This document shows, piece after piece, positions 46,230 to 56,359 of a stretch of DNA of 64,000 nt (the first letter of the stretch is position 1; every line of letters begins with the position of its first letter). The notes under the pieces were generated by a model. It had not been told where the DNA came from and did no database searches. It saw nothing but the letters and a program-made list of their open reading frames with translations. The DNA is from Ariolimax columbianus (taxonomy: Eukaryota; Mollusca; Gastropoda; Stylommatophora; Arionidae): contig JAVGWX010000011.1 of assembly GCA_036924085.1 (NCBI GenBank), positions 17,176,608 to 17,240,607 of the forward strand, given 5' to 3'. The translations under genes and the position numbers were made by a program.

Positions 46230-46978
46230 TCGCTAGCGAAGATAACCATAGGACGAGACGAGTTGCTGCTAGACGTGGTCTTATATGATTGAAATGCCGA
46301 TTGATGGCACTATAGACTCTATAAGACTCATGATCTTTTATGATTGAAATGCCGATTGATGGCACTATAGACTCTATAAGACTCGTGGTCATATGATTGA
46401 AATGACGATTGCTGGAACTATAGACTCTACCAGACACATGATCTCAAATGATTGAAATGCCGATTGCTGGCACTATATACTCTATAAGATTCATGATCTT
46501 ATATGATTTAAATGACGATTGCTGGCACTATAGACTCAATAAGACTCATGATCGTACATGATTGACATGACGATTGCTGGCACTACAGACTCTATAAGAC
46601 TCATGGTTCCATACGATTGAAATGCCGATTTATGGCACTACAGACTCTACCAGACTCATGGTGTCATATTACTGAAATGCCAAATTCGAACACTGCAAAC
46701 TCTACCAGGCTCGTGAACTCATATGACTGATATGCCAAATTCGGACACTATAGATTTTGATAGACACGTGATTGCAAATAATGGAAATATCACATTCTGG
46801 GATTGTAGATTTTGCCAGACACATGCTCTCATGTGATTGAAATGTCAAATTATGACTCTACATACTCTATCAGACTCATAATCTCATATGACTGAAATGC
46901 CAAATTCTGGCACTACAAACTCTACCAGATGCATGATCTCAAATGATTCAAATGTCAAAGTCTGGCACTGCAGACTGC
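46230..46978. repeat. About 53-bp minisatellite, about 14 copies
   Basis: The unit follows 'tatgattgaaatgccgattg' then 'atggcactatagactctata' and 'agactcatgatct'. The first copies are near identical; those after 46650 diverge. In TRIM intron 2. Confidence 0.93.
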
Positions 46979-47397
46979 CACACCCGGCGCACGCATGAGA
47001 GCAGTTGACTGTGACGTCATCGTACATCGGTTCTTTCTGGTGGCTAGTTTTCTGTTAGCCTCGACGATCGCTCTGCGATATGAATACCATATGTGATGCT
47101 AACATGTTAGGTAGACCGGTTCTGTGCAAGCATCTCCAAGGAAGTGACATCAACGTTTAAGCGTTTCAGAGACACTTTCAAAGAGCTTCAGTAGCGTTTC
47201 TTCTGTCCCTCTTTTGGGCGTGTGTCAGCTCTGATCTCACTGCATAGCAGCTGTTTGGAGATGCGCTCATTGGACATGTGAACAACATTTCCCGTCCATC
47301 GTATCTGGGTTTGTACATAAACGTATGGACCATCAACGTATTTGACCTGTTAAGAATGTCAAAATTAGATTATTTTGTCTGCAGCCATTATTAAAGC
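46979..47397. other. TRIM intron 2 sequence, nothing recognised
   Basis: No signal seen. Confidence 0.4.
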
Positions 47398-47525
47398 AGC
47401 AGATTGGTATATGGAATAATGTGTGATGATATAAACTATACGAAATGCAGGAGTGAATAGTAGCAGATTGGTATATGGAATAATGTGTGATGATATAAAC
47501 TATACGAAATGCAGGAGTGAATAGT
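47398..47525. repeat. 62-bp direct duplication
   Basis: The block starting 'agcagattggtatatggaat' occurs twice without visible change, ending just 18 bp before the exon 2 donor. Recent. Confidence 0.95.
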
Positions 47526-47543
47526 AGCACAAATGATGCTAAC

Positions 47544-47733
47544 CTTGCATTGAATGTCCTTTTCTCCTTCAAGGTCAATGAGACTATGCTGTTGCGTGAC
47601 CTTGGTGGACAGGTGAAGGCAAACGCAAGCCTTACACAATAGCTTGCTGCAGTCTAGGCATTTACTGCAAGCATCAACATTTTTTGCCCTCACAGTAGAA
47701 CAAATCTCGCATGGAGGAATCTTGGAGACAGTC
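47544..47733 (-). CDS. TRIM-class protein, exon 2: B-box 1
   Basis: 190 nt coding residues 101-164. The acceptor 'ttctttaag|GACTG' matches the exon 1 phase. B-box1-type ligands: C109, C112, C123, C126 (or C129), C134, C137, H141 and H150, in a segment starting 'PPCEICST'. The exon ends 'IQCK', and C163 is probably the first zinc ligand of B-box 2, so B-box 2 is split over exons 2 and 3. Donor CAAG|GTTAGC. A frame running past this donor into the intron is not coding. Confidence 0.9.
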
Positions 47734-47999
47734 CTTAAAGAAAGGAATACTCAACGCGTTATTGTTTCATTTACATTAGTTGTTTTCAAATATTTATTGC
47801 TGTTGTCACAGACATTAAATCAGTATACACGTTTTTGCGTGTACATTAATCACGCGCGCATAAAAATGCCCATTATAAAAAAAATGGGCACATAAATATT
47901 AGTTAAATCGAAGAAAGATTTCCAACACTTTTAGCATTTGAATGTCTTCTATAATATAAGAGGCAGTGAATAAAGTTCAACGACTACTTAGTAAAATCC

Positions 48000-48560
48000 C
48001 TATAATACGCACTCCAATGTCAGTAAATACACTAGAATAAACAGCAGTATCCTTAAGTACACTAAAATGAACACAAATTTAAGAAAATAGTAAACAACTG
48101 AGTGACCTAATTCAGTAAATATTAAAGAATGCTTACAGCATTTCGAACAAATACAAAATGTTTCAAGCAAATAGTATAAATTACACTGAACAATATAGGT
48201 ACACACTAAACGACAAATACAAATACTAAACTGTTTAAGTACATACGAATCGATAAAAGTAAAAATAAAACGATATAAGTACATATTAGTAGATTTAAGT
48301 AAAAACAAAACGACTTAAGAACATACTAAACGAAATAAGTACACACTAGTAGATTGAAGTAAATAAAAAGCGATGCAAAGCATATGCTAAACGTTATACT
48401 CACTAATATAACAAATTACGAAACATTACGTTTACCAATGTAAGAAATAACTAAACATTGCGTTCAACAATATTTAAAATTATTTAACATTATACTAAGC
48501 CGTGTATAAGACCTTACTAAACATTACACTTCTCCATTTTAATAAATTATTAAACATGTA
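48000..48560. repeat. Decayed about 31-bp minisatellite, right part
   Basis: Irregular copies of 'aagtacacactaaacgat(a)taagta'. Probably the same array as 49075-49440, split by 48561-49074. TRIM intron 1. Confidence 0.75.
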
Positions 48561-48727
48561 TCATCATCATCAGTTCCATAACCTGAGAGTCGGTGAGGAA
48601 CCATTATTGCAGTTTGTTGTACCAGCTCTAGCCACACAACAACGGTGTGTCTTGGACCGCCACACATTTGATGCAGCCCAGCTGACAGATCATTATAGTT
48701 TTGTCTAAATTTCAAACAACAAAGCTG

Positions 48728-49074
48728 ACACTGTTTGCAGCTAGGGCGAGGAGCGCTAATCTCGTGAAGTTCACCCGTGTGAACTAGTCCATGAAATATA
48801 ACACATGTTTAAGCGTGGTGCTATTATTATAGTCGATGCTTATTCCAGGATAATCAGAAGGAAGAAAACACACATTACGAACGAATTAACCAATCCAAAT
48901 GGAAAACAACAACATGTTTTCGTGAACACAAGTGTAAGTAGTCGACTAGTGTGAATTCCCGGTAAATCCATTTTCTGGCGGCATCTATAATGAACTAAAA
49001 CAGAAGAGCCATGTAGACCCGCAGCCAGTTACAGCGCCATCTTTGCTGCTCTATATAAATATAAGAAATTTCTA
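48728..49074. repeat. Dispersed about 340-bp repeat, copy 1 (partner at 50340-50668)
   Basis: Runs from 'gcagctagggcg' through 'ccaggataatc(a/g)gaaggaag', 'gtgaacacaagtgtaagt' and 'ataatgaactaaaac' to 'ctccatctttg' or 'gccatctttg'. Same orientation as the partner. Unknown class, no coding; both copies are in TRIM intron 1. Confidence 0.85.
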
Positions 49075-49440
49075 AACATTACAATCACAAATATAAGAAT
49101 GGATAGTAACCACTAAGTATTACATCCATCGGTATAAGTAAAACCTAAACAACGAGGACACCAATATAAGTAAAAACTAAGCTTTGAATACAACAATATA
49201 ATTAAAAGCTAATCTATTAATGCACCAATAAAAGTAAAAAACAAAGTTATGAATACACCAATATAAGTAAAAACTAAGCTTTTTATACACCAATATAAGT
49301 AAAAACTAATATATTAATATACCAATATAAGTAAAAACTAAGCTATGAATACACGAAGATAAGTAAAAACTAAACATTAAGGACAACACTATTAATAAAT
49401 ACTAAACAACGTAGACAACAATATCAGTAAACAAAAACAC
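49075..49440. repeat. About 31-bp minisatellite, about 11 copies
   Basis: The unit follows 'caccaatataagtaaaaact' then 'aagctatgaata'. Confidence 0.88.
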
Positions 49441-49639
49441 ATTGAATAGTACATGTAAGTATTTAGTAAGGACTGTAGCCCACGTACGCGTTATTTAGAG
49501 ACAGTTAAATAACACACTTTTCATTATACGTTTGAATTGAACAACCTACCGAACAACATTCGTTAAAAACACTACGTGTGATGTTCACAACGGTATCAGT
49601 AAGAATACAATGAGTAGCATTCACAGTCGTATTTAGAAT

Positions 49640-49910
49640 GTTAGTTCAGCTTAGCTCAGTGGTCCACGCAACTATGCCGGTCAGGGACGTGGGGGTATTA
49701 AAGCTTCGTCTTTTGGTCAATCCTGTTGCATCGTAGATGTAGGCCGGTTATCATATATTGGTTGAAATTCCCGTACAATGAAAGTGTACAATGCGAAAGA
49801 AACAACAGCATTTTATCAATTGAAGGATCTACCTCTTCCCATATTCATTGCCAGCCTCACATTCCGTGTTCTTCCCTTGCTGTTCCTTCTTCTCAGCTTC
49901 TGACTCCATA
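49640..49910 (+). mobile_element. Possible tRNA-derived SINE
   Basis: 'cagcttagctcagtggtccacgc' is A-box-like (49647-49669). No good B-box; low support. Confidence 0.35.
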
Positions 49911-49930
49911 ATAAACAGTATGTTCCGCCA

Positions 49931-50281
49931 TCACAAGTGATGAAGACCACTCTCTTTGTTCAGCCGTGTGGACAGTCGTTTCTCTTGCCATGTCCGTACC
50001 GGGACATTGGTGACCTGCGCTGTGATTTGAATTACATTGAGACAGTGACTGCGCCTTTTGTCAACTTCACTCGCTGGTCCTGAGCTACCTTTGGCCAATG
50101 ACAAGACTTTATCGATTCGATTGGAGAAAGCACAGAATGGAGATTTTTCCTCAGTGTTTCCTCCCGAAGCCTTTCTCTTAAACAGGTTTTCTGCAAGGCG
50201 GTCGAGGGGGATGCCATCTACAGTTATGTGTCTTGCCTTTACCATAACCGCAAGAGGTCGTGTGAGTGATGTGTTGGGCAT
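49931..50281 (-). other. Unassigned 116-codon open frame in TRIM intron 1
   Basis: Minus strand, non-repetitive, with normal-looking composition ('GIPLDRLAENLFKRK', 'ICAFSNRIDKVLSLAKG'-like text). No domain recognised. It may be a transposon fragment or chance. A competing plus frame covers part of it. Confidence 0.25.
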
Positions 50282-50339
50282 CTCTCCCGGAACGTGTTGA
50301 AGTCCATTTTAGTCGTGTCTAACTTTCACAATCACACTA

Positions 50340-50668
50340 AAACCGTCTGCAGCTAGGGCGTAAGGTTCAGCCCTGTGAACTAGACCTTGGAAATACGACA
50401 CAGTTTTAAGCGTCGGGCTAATTCATAAAGCCAATGTCTAATCCAGGATAATCGGAAGGAAGTAAACACAAAATACGAACAAATTAACAAGTCCAAATGG
50501 AAAACGACACGTTTCCGTGAACACAAGTGTAAGTCATCGACTAGAGTAAATTCAGGGAAAAATCCAAGCTCTGCCGACATCCATAATGAACTAAAACACC
50601 AGAGCAATGTAGACACGCAGCCGGTAAAGCTCCATCTTTGTCGCTCTTCAAATAATACATATAATGGT
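50340..50668. repeat. Dispersed about 340-bp repeat, copy 2 (partner at 48728-49074)
   Basis: See partner. The copies differ by about one base in eight by eye, so the duplication is not recent. Confidence 0.85.
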
Positions 50669-51109
50669 GTCTTCAATATACAATCAAAAACATACATTGC
50701 AGTTGCAATTAAACCATTTTAATTGTCGATGAGTAACGCTGTTTACATCTTGAGCTTCAAGAACGCTGAGTTCGCTAATTATTAAACGTCAAATAGAATC
50801 AATTGAAATGACAGCAAATCATGTGCCAAATGTCATGTCGAGATACCCGTTGCTTAGTGACGCTAGAGTTAGGCAATGTTGGCATTTCACCGCAGTTAGT
50901 TGTGAGATCCGATACAAACATAAAACGGTAACGGTTGAGTGGAATGGACCAGGACAAAAACGGAAAGAGACATATGTGAATCGTAATTCCTTTTTTAAAG
51001 ATCTGATCGAAAATATATTTAAAGGCATATGGGAGTGCATAACTTTGCTTAATTCGAAGAGCTTTGCCACACTGGCTGAGCTTTTAATTAAATATATTAC
51101 TGATACACA
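50669..51109. other. TRIM intron 1 sequence, no gene seen
   Basis: A 110-codon plus-strand frame (50808-51140) runs into the repeat array and shows no domain. Confidence 0.4.
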
Positions 51110-51747
51110 TGTGTGGGGGAACAGCTTACCTTTTGGCTAGGACCACTATTACTTTTCTAAGATATTTATAGGAACCTTTAATGAAATATTTCTAGGAAAT
51201 GCTTACCTTTCACTAAGAACATTATTACATTTCTAGGATACGCTTATCTTTTGGATAATGCCACTGTTACATTACTGAGACACATTTCAAGGGAATGCTT
51301 ATCTTTTGGTTAAGGCCTCTGTAACGTTACTGAACAATTTCTAGGAAATGCTTACCTTTTTGGCTAATGTCCATGTTACGTTATTGAGACACATTTCTAA
51401 GAAGTGCTTACCATTTGGTTAGGACCTGTGTTACATTACTGAGACACATTGCAATAGAATGCTTATCTTTTGGATAAGGCCACTGTTAAATTACTGAGAC
51501 ACATTGCAATAGAATGCTTATCTTTTGGATAAGGACACTGTTAAATTACTGAGACACATTGCAATAGAATGCTTATCTTTTGGATAAGGCCACTGTTAAA
51601 TTACTGAGACACATTGCAATAGAATGCTTATCTTTTGGATAAGGGCACTGTTAAATTACTGAGACACATTGCAATAGAATGCTTATCTTTTGGATAAGGC
51701 CACTGTTAAATTACTGAGACACATTGCAATAGAATGCTTATCTTTTG
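51110..51747 (-). repeat. About 55-bp minisatellite derived from the exon 1 donor region, left block
   Basis: About 12 units. On the plus strand the core is 'gaatgcttatcttttggata' then 'aggccactgttaaattactg'. The true exon 1 end reads 'gaatgcttaccttttggcaa' then 'ggacctctgttaaatta'. The right half of the block (51470-51740) is nearly uniform. Units that keep 'cttacc' (51112, 51202, 51350, 51407) keep a GGTAAG donor-like sequence on the gene's strand. Confidence 0.88.
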
Positions 51748-52789
51748 AACTAACAGTTCCAGTGGAACTTGTGCGCTTAGGACAGAAAAGAGTGGGCTGC
51801 CGCGGCTATCTTCTGGAAATCAACAGTTTCCTGAATGTGTTGGACGAACGGATGTTACGCCAGGGTCAATCGCCGGTTTCGACACTAGGTCGACAAGGAA
51901 ACTAGGGGTTGGGTGCACGCTAGGTAGACACCTTTGTCTGGTACAGGGATGGGTGCCAGAACTTACTACTCTAGTGTAAGACTTGAAAAAAATAGGAGTT
52001 GTTGACACCAAATACTGACACGACAGACTACCAGATTTAGATTGACAGTGACTCGTGGATAGACAGACAATAACATCTTTAGATCGGGTAGTTCTAAATG
52101 AAGTGACGGCTAAATCAGCCAACCCAGAGAAGCCCATTAGACAGTCATGTTTGTTGCGTCAGTTTATAAAAGATACTGTAGAGCTACATTCGAGAGAATG
52201 GCTGTGACATTGGGGAAGAGACTGGAAGTGAGAGAGTTTAGGTGTTGGTTGCCACATCACATACCTCGAGCTGGACCAGTCATGCTGAATAGGTGATTAT
52301 GAGGGACACCTTCTGAATAAGTGTTTTGATTATTATACGGATGTACAGATCGCATGAAAACGAGATCTGAATATTTCTTGGGTGTACATATCGCCTGAGG
52401 ACGAGTATATGAATGTGTGTTGTGTGTGCAGATAGAAGGCGGCGAGCTAACTGGATCCATTAAGTTGTGACTAGAATAGTATTAGAGTCGTGAAGTGTTG
52501 TTGTTGCAGAGGTAGGCTAAGAATCTGGGTGTCATGTATTTGGAGAAACCATCAAAAGCTAGTGCGTAAATCCTCTGAAGTAGCTTTATATATAATATAT
52601 ATAGTTTTAGAAGTTCTTTGTATTTTGATTAATTTATGTAAACCATTATTCTTGTTTATAAATGATATTATTATGTCTCGATGGTTAACGATAATCTTGG
52701 TGTTGATTGTGTTGAAGTCGTGTCGGTGTTTAGATAATTGTTAACTTTTAAGATAAATAGTAGTCAGCAATAACCTAACCCTACCACAC
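51748..52789. mobile_element. About 1.04-kb unclassified insertion splitting the donor-derived array
   Basis: The array stops at 51747 and resumes at 52790 within the same unit phase ('tttt|gaactaac' ... 'ccac|acttttgg'). The inserted piece has no recognised domain, tRNA-like head or clear terminal repeats. The minus frame 51820-52137 has no known domain. Confidence 0.5.
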
Positions 52790-53118
52790 TTTTGGCTAGA
52801 ACATATGTTACGTTACTGAGACACATTTCTAGGAAATGTTTACCCTTTGGCTAGGACATATGTTACGTTACTGAGACACATTTCTAGGAAAGGCTAACCT
52901 TTTGGCTAGGGCATATGTTACGCTACTGAGACACATTTCTAGGAAATGTTTACATTTTGGCTAGGACATATGTTACGTTACTGAGACACATTTCTAGGAA
53001 AGGCTAACCTCTTAGCTAGGACATATGTTACGTTACTGAGACACATTTCTAGGAAAGGCTAACCTCTTGGCTAGGACATATGTTACGTTACTGAGACACA
53101 AGTCTAGGGAATGCTTAC
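52790..53118 (-). repeat. About 55-bp minisatellite derived from the exon 1 donor region, right block
   Basis: Six units, 'ttggctaggacatatgttac' then 'gttactgagacacatttcta' and 'ggaaaggctaacct'. It runs directly into exon 1 so that the last unit is the exon 1 end and its donor. Confidence 0.9.
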
Positions 53119-53420
53119 CTTTTGGCAAGGACCTCTGTTAAATTAGAGACTAGAAAGTTGTCAGGAAGCCTCTTCACTCCACCCGTTGGTAAGTCAGTTT
53201 TCTTGCGGCACAAAGGGCACGTAACTTGTCTGTTGTAGATAGAGATTGCATACCGTGATTGTCGGCTGCTGATCTCTTGTTCGTAATGCTGCTGCAAACA
53301 GGAGCAGCAGAAGGTGTGCATGCAAGTCAAGGTTTTCGGGTCTCGGAAGCTCTCAAAACATATTTTACAGTTCAAAAATTGGTTGCTAATTTCCTGCATT
53401 AAACGCGTTCCTGTCGCCAT
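53119..53420 (-). CDS. TRIM-class protein, exon 1: start and RING finger
   Basis: Codes residues 1-100 plus two bases of codon 101. The ATG at 53420 sits in a good context (A at -3, G at +4); a second Met is at residue 8, before the RING. The C3HC4 ligands are visible: C18, C21, C33, H35, C38, C41, C68, C71, with the usual 'CPLC' end. RING fingers of this type bind an E2 and promote ubiquitin transfer. The end 'NLTEVLAK' is typical of the segment after TRIM RINGs. The donor is AG|GTAAGC at 53119/53118. The next repeat array in the intron looks like a copied version of this exon end (see findings). GC content is clearly higher than in the flanks. Confidence 0.92.
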
Positions 53421-53560
53421 CTTGCAATATATATTGTATGTTCTTTGGGTACTTTGTGTGAATTAATGTGTCCTCACAGCGTCCGGTGGTTAGTTCGTTG
53501 ATATATTTTCATTGTGTGCATAACTATCTCGCTGAACCAAACTGTTCCAAAGCTTACTTA
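53421..53560 (-). promoter_or_regulatory. Putative 5' UTR / promoter side of the TRIM gene
   Basis: Immediately upstream of the ATG. A TATA-like 'tatatattg' run lies at 53424-53437, too close to the ATG to be a firm TATA box. The transcription start is not placed. Confidence 0.3.
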
Positions 53561-53848
53561 TAATGATATCACATACAAAATTTAAAACTAGAAATTTCAG
53601 AAAGTTCTAGGCTTAACTAAGCCTGATTTTCATTCCATCACAGCTCAATTTCTGAGGAAAAATGAAATCAACATATTATTAACAAACATATTTCAAAGAC
53701 AAACTATTTATTAATAACACGAATAAGTGAAGAGTTAAAAAATGAATATAAAAAGAGTTTTTAACAGAATGAGAACCAATAATAATGATAACAATTAACC
53801 ACGTTTCATATTATATGTCGCTAAATTCAATACAAGTGAACCAGCGCT
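53561..53848. other. AT-rich flank, nothing recognised
   Basis: No signal seen. Confidence 0.4.
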
Positions 53849-54178
53849 TTACTTGTGCTTCGATTCTGCTAGGAAAAATAGATAATAATAAAAATAAGAA
53901 GACTTGTTGCCCATCGTAAGCGAAGATAGCGACATCATCAAACTTGTGCATCGAGATGCGTTTTTAATGGCTTCAAAGACCATTTCTGGTCTGGCAGACT
54001 TAGCCGCATCAAGGGTACTCATGTTAGGAAGCGCCTGTGGAGTTGTGCGTTCTGCTCTTACATGCGGCAAGTTTTCCATGAGCCTCAGGGGTGGAGTTTC
54101 GCTCTTTGGTGATGTTAGCGCCTCAGATGAAACGGTTTTGTGGAACATCTCCACGAGGTGACTCAGGATGTCGTAGTT
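53849..54178 (-). other. Unassigned coding-like frame next to element D
   Basis: The minus strand is open for about 110 codons after the GAA-rich tail of element D ('YDILSHLVEMFHKTVSSE', 'RAERTTPQALPNMSTLDAAK'). It is non-repetitive and contains no domain I know. It could be the last exon of an upstream gene cut by the insertion, or chance; a plus-strand frame of 85 codons overlaps it. Confidence 0.25.
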
Positions 54179-54420
54179 TTTCAAAGTCAGTTTTTTTTTC
54201 TTCGGCGTTCGTCCTGGAACGGGCTTTTTGTGACTTTGCGTCGTGGTATGAAACAGGCCTACCATATCTGCGCATTTTCGATTTCAGGACGGCTTTTTGG
54301 GGATCTGGTTTTCCGTCCCACTTCGATTGTTAATTTCTTAGTAAACCTGCATGGTTGCAGTCTGTTTCTAGGGCCGCTATATGGTCATGAAATAGAGTTT
54401 TGGTCTATTATGCGTCACTG
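54170..54420 (-). mobile_element. Short (GAA)n-tailed element D, copy 2
   Basis: The minus-strand end 'GGACGAACGCCGAAGAA' plus A-rich tail, and the shared 'tgtttctagggccg' (54363-54376), match 40184-40433. Confidence 0.65.
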
Positions 54421-54779
54421 CCTCTTATGTTAGAAAACGGAAATGTGTCGTTGGGCGAGATAAGCTAATTCACTACCGCACCCCTAAGTGCTTTCAACAG
54501 CGCAGATTCTAAATTGTCATGTTGCCAGTGCCATGCATGACTCTCTTTTGACCTTTCTTACGACGGATTGGAAAGGAAGCAGTTGTCATATTATGTTTAC
54601 ACGGGAACCTCTCAAGAATTTAAGGCGCATTAAAAGACTTGCACTGGAAGTCAAACAGTTTCGTTTCCTTGAAGCTGCCTGCAGAGTTATCGAAGCAATT
54701 ACAGAGGATCGCGACCTTTCATGGGTTTTAAACTTTTACTCACTCACTCCAGTGGTGACTATCGTAGTAACTGTCTGTC
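54421..54779. other. Spacer with one open frame of unknown meaning
   Basis: Plus frame 54488-54731 ('LTFLTTDWKGSS', 'FLEAACRVIEAITEDRDLSW') is non-repetitive with no recognised domain. Confidence 0.3.
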
Positions 54780-55275
54780 AGCTGTAACCAAAACCGACCC
54801 GTAGCAAGTGTCTGTCATCTGTAGCCAAAACTGACCTGTAGCAACTGTCTATCAGTTGTAGCCCAAACTGACCCGTATCAACTGTCTGCCAGCTGATGTA
54901 CAATCCAACATTAATAACCATGTGTCAGCTGTAGCACAAACCAACCCTATCAACTGTCGGTCAGTTGTAGCCAAAAACCAACCCGTAACACGAACCAACC
55001 CATAGCAATTTTCTGTCAGCTATAGCACAAACTGACCCGTTTCAACTGTTTCGTAGTTGTAGCCCAAACTGACCCGTATCAACTATTTTTAGTTGTAGCC
55101 CAAACTGACCCGAATCAACTGTCTCTTAGTTGTAGCCCAAACCGACTCGTAGCAAATGTCTGCCAACTGTAGAACAAAAAGACCCATAGCAACTGTCGGT
55201 CAGTTGTAGTCAAAACCGACCTGTAGCAAATGTATGTAATATGTAGCCCAAACTGACCCGTAGCAAATTGTTTTA
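54780..55275. repeat. About 38-bp minisatellite, about 13 diverged copies
   Basis: The unit follows 'gtagcccaaactgacccgta' then 'gcaactgtctgtcagct'. Confidence 0.9.
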
Positions 55276-55839
55276 ACAAAAACCTCAGATCTGCGCAAGT
55301 GATACGTAAATGGAGATATATTAATTTGCCTCTCTGATAACAAATACTTTATTTCTTAAGTCCATACACATTTTGTTAGACAGTCGAGGACTGTTTTGAT
55401 GATTTGTATTGGATTTGGAATTACCGTGGCTGCAATTGTGCGACATAGATGACACGCGTCAACCATTCTCTTCCTACTCGTATGTTGCGCAAACCACAAT
55501 GTTCCACGATGAAAACGATGAAACTTACTTATTAAACTGAAATATTTTTGAAAATACAAACTAGTTTGCTGTGATCATCTTTTTTCATAGGTTAAGTTCA
55601 TTGTACTGTGTTGTGTGCCGTAGTGGCAGAGTGTTTCCGATTTCAGAACGAATTACTAATGAGGTGTTGTTTATTTTTCATATAGATAAGACCTAGCTGT
55701 TTTGTGAATCCGACACCAGCAAGTTTATATTGTGTGCTATGCATTAAGACGTTCACCTCACCTTTTTTTTCCTCCCAATCGCATAGATTAACGAACAGAT
55801 TACTTAACGAATAAACTTGGCCTTGTCGGGTACACGTTG
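55276..55839. other. Intergenic sequence, no gene seen
   Basis: Nothing recognised. Confidence 0.5.
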
Positions 55840-56345
55840 TAACATAATTACTCCCTACAATATGACTTTGTCTGACATACATGACAACATAATTACATCT
55901 TACAATGTGACTTCTTCAAGGACATGTTACATCATTATTACGTCTAGCAATATGACTTAATCAGGAGCATGGGACAATATAATTACATCTCACGATTTGG
56001 ACTCCATTAGAGACTCGTAACAACATTATAATTGCTAAGAATGGTACTTCGTCAAGATACGTGGCAACATTACTACATCTAACAATGTGACTTAGTAATT
56101 GACAAGCGACACCATTATTACTTCTATCAATGTGATTTAGCTAGGGACACGTGACAACATTATTATATATAGCAATGTGATTTAGCCAGGGACGCGTGAC
56201 AGCATTATTACATCTATCAATGCGACTTAGCCAGGGACACGTGACAACATTATTACGTCTATCAATGTGACTTAGCCAGGGACACGTGACAACATTATTA
56301 CATCTATCAATGTGACTTAGCCAGGGACACGTGACAACATCACAC
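55840..56345. repeat. About 46-bp minisatellite, about 11 copies
   Basis: The unit follows 'gacttagccagggacacgtg' then 'acaacattattacatctatc' and 'aatgt'. Tightest at 56130-56345, where it meets the LINE C copy. Confidence 0.93.
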
Positions 56346-56359
56346 TAAAGATCATCCTA

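Larger units (their letters stand above)
29843..53420 (-). other. Gene model: RING/B-box/coiled-coil (TRIM-class) protein, six coding exons
   Basis: Coding exons, minus strand: 53420-53119, 47733-47544, 43981-43709, 39621-36964, 33283-33179, 32200-29843. Donors are GTAAGC, GTTAGC, GTACAT, GTGAGC and GTAAGT; all acceptors end in AG. Exon 1 ends after two bases of a codon and exon 2 supplies the third; all later junctions are phase 0. The sum is 5886 nt, 1961 residues plus stop. Order: RING (18-71), B-box1 (109-150), B-box2 (163-194), coiled coil (about 200-350), long disordered tail. Introns are 5385, 3562, 4087, 3680 and 978 bp and are filled with repeats. The class is that of RING E3 ubiquitin ligases. 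No NHL, SPRY or other known C-terminal domain is seen. Orthology to a named TRIM is not claimed. Confidence 0.88.

Noticed and set aside
51748..52789. LTR retrotransposon or solo LTR as the class of the 1-kb insertion
   Set aside because: No clear TG...CA ends, target duplication or primer binding site could be seen, so it is left unclassified.
180..56345. CRISPR-like arrays
   Set aside because: Repeats are head-to-tail without unique spacers, in animal-type DNA.
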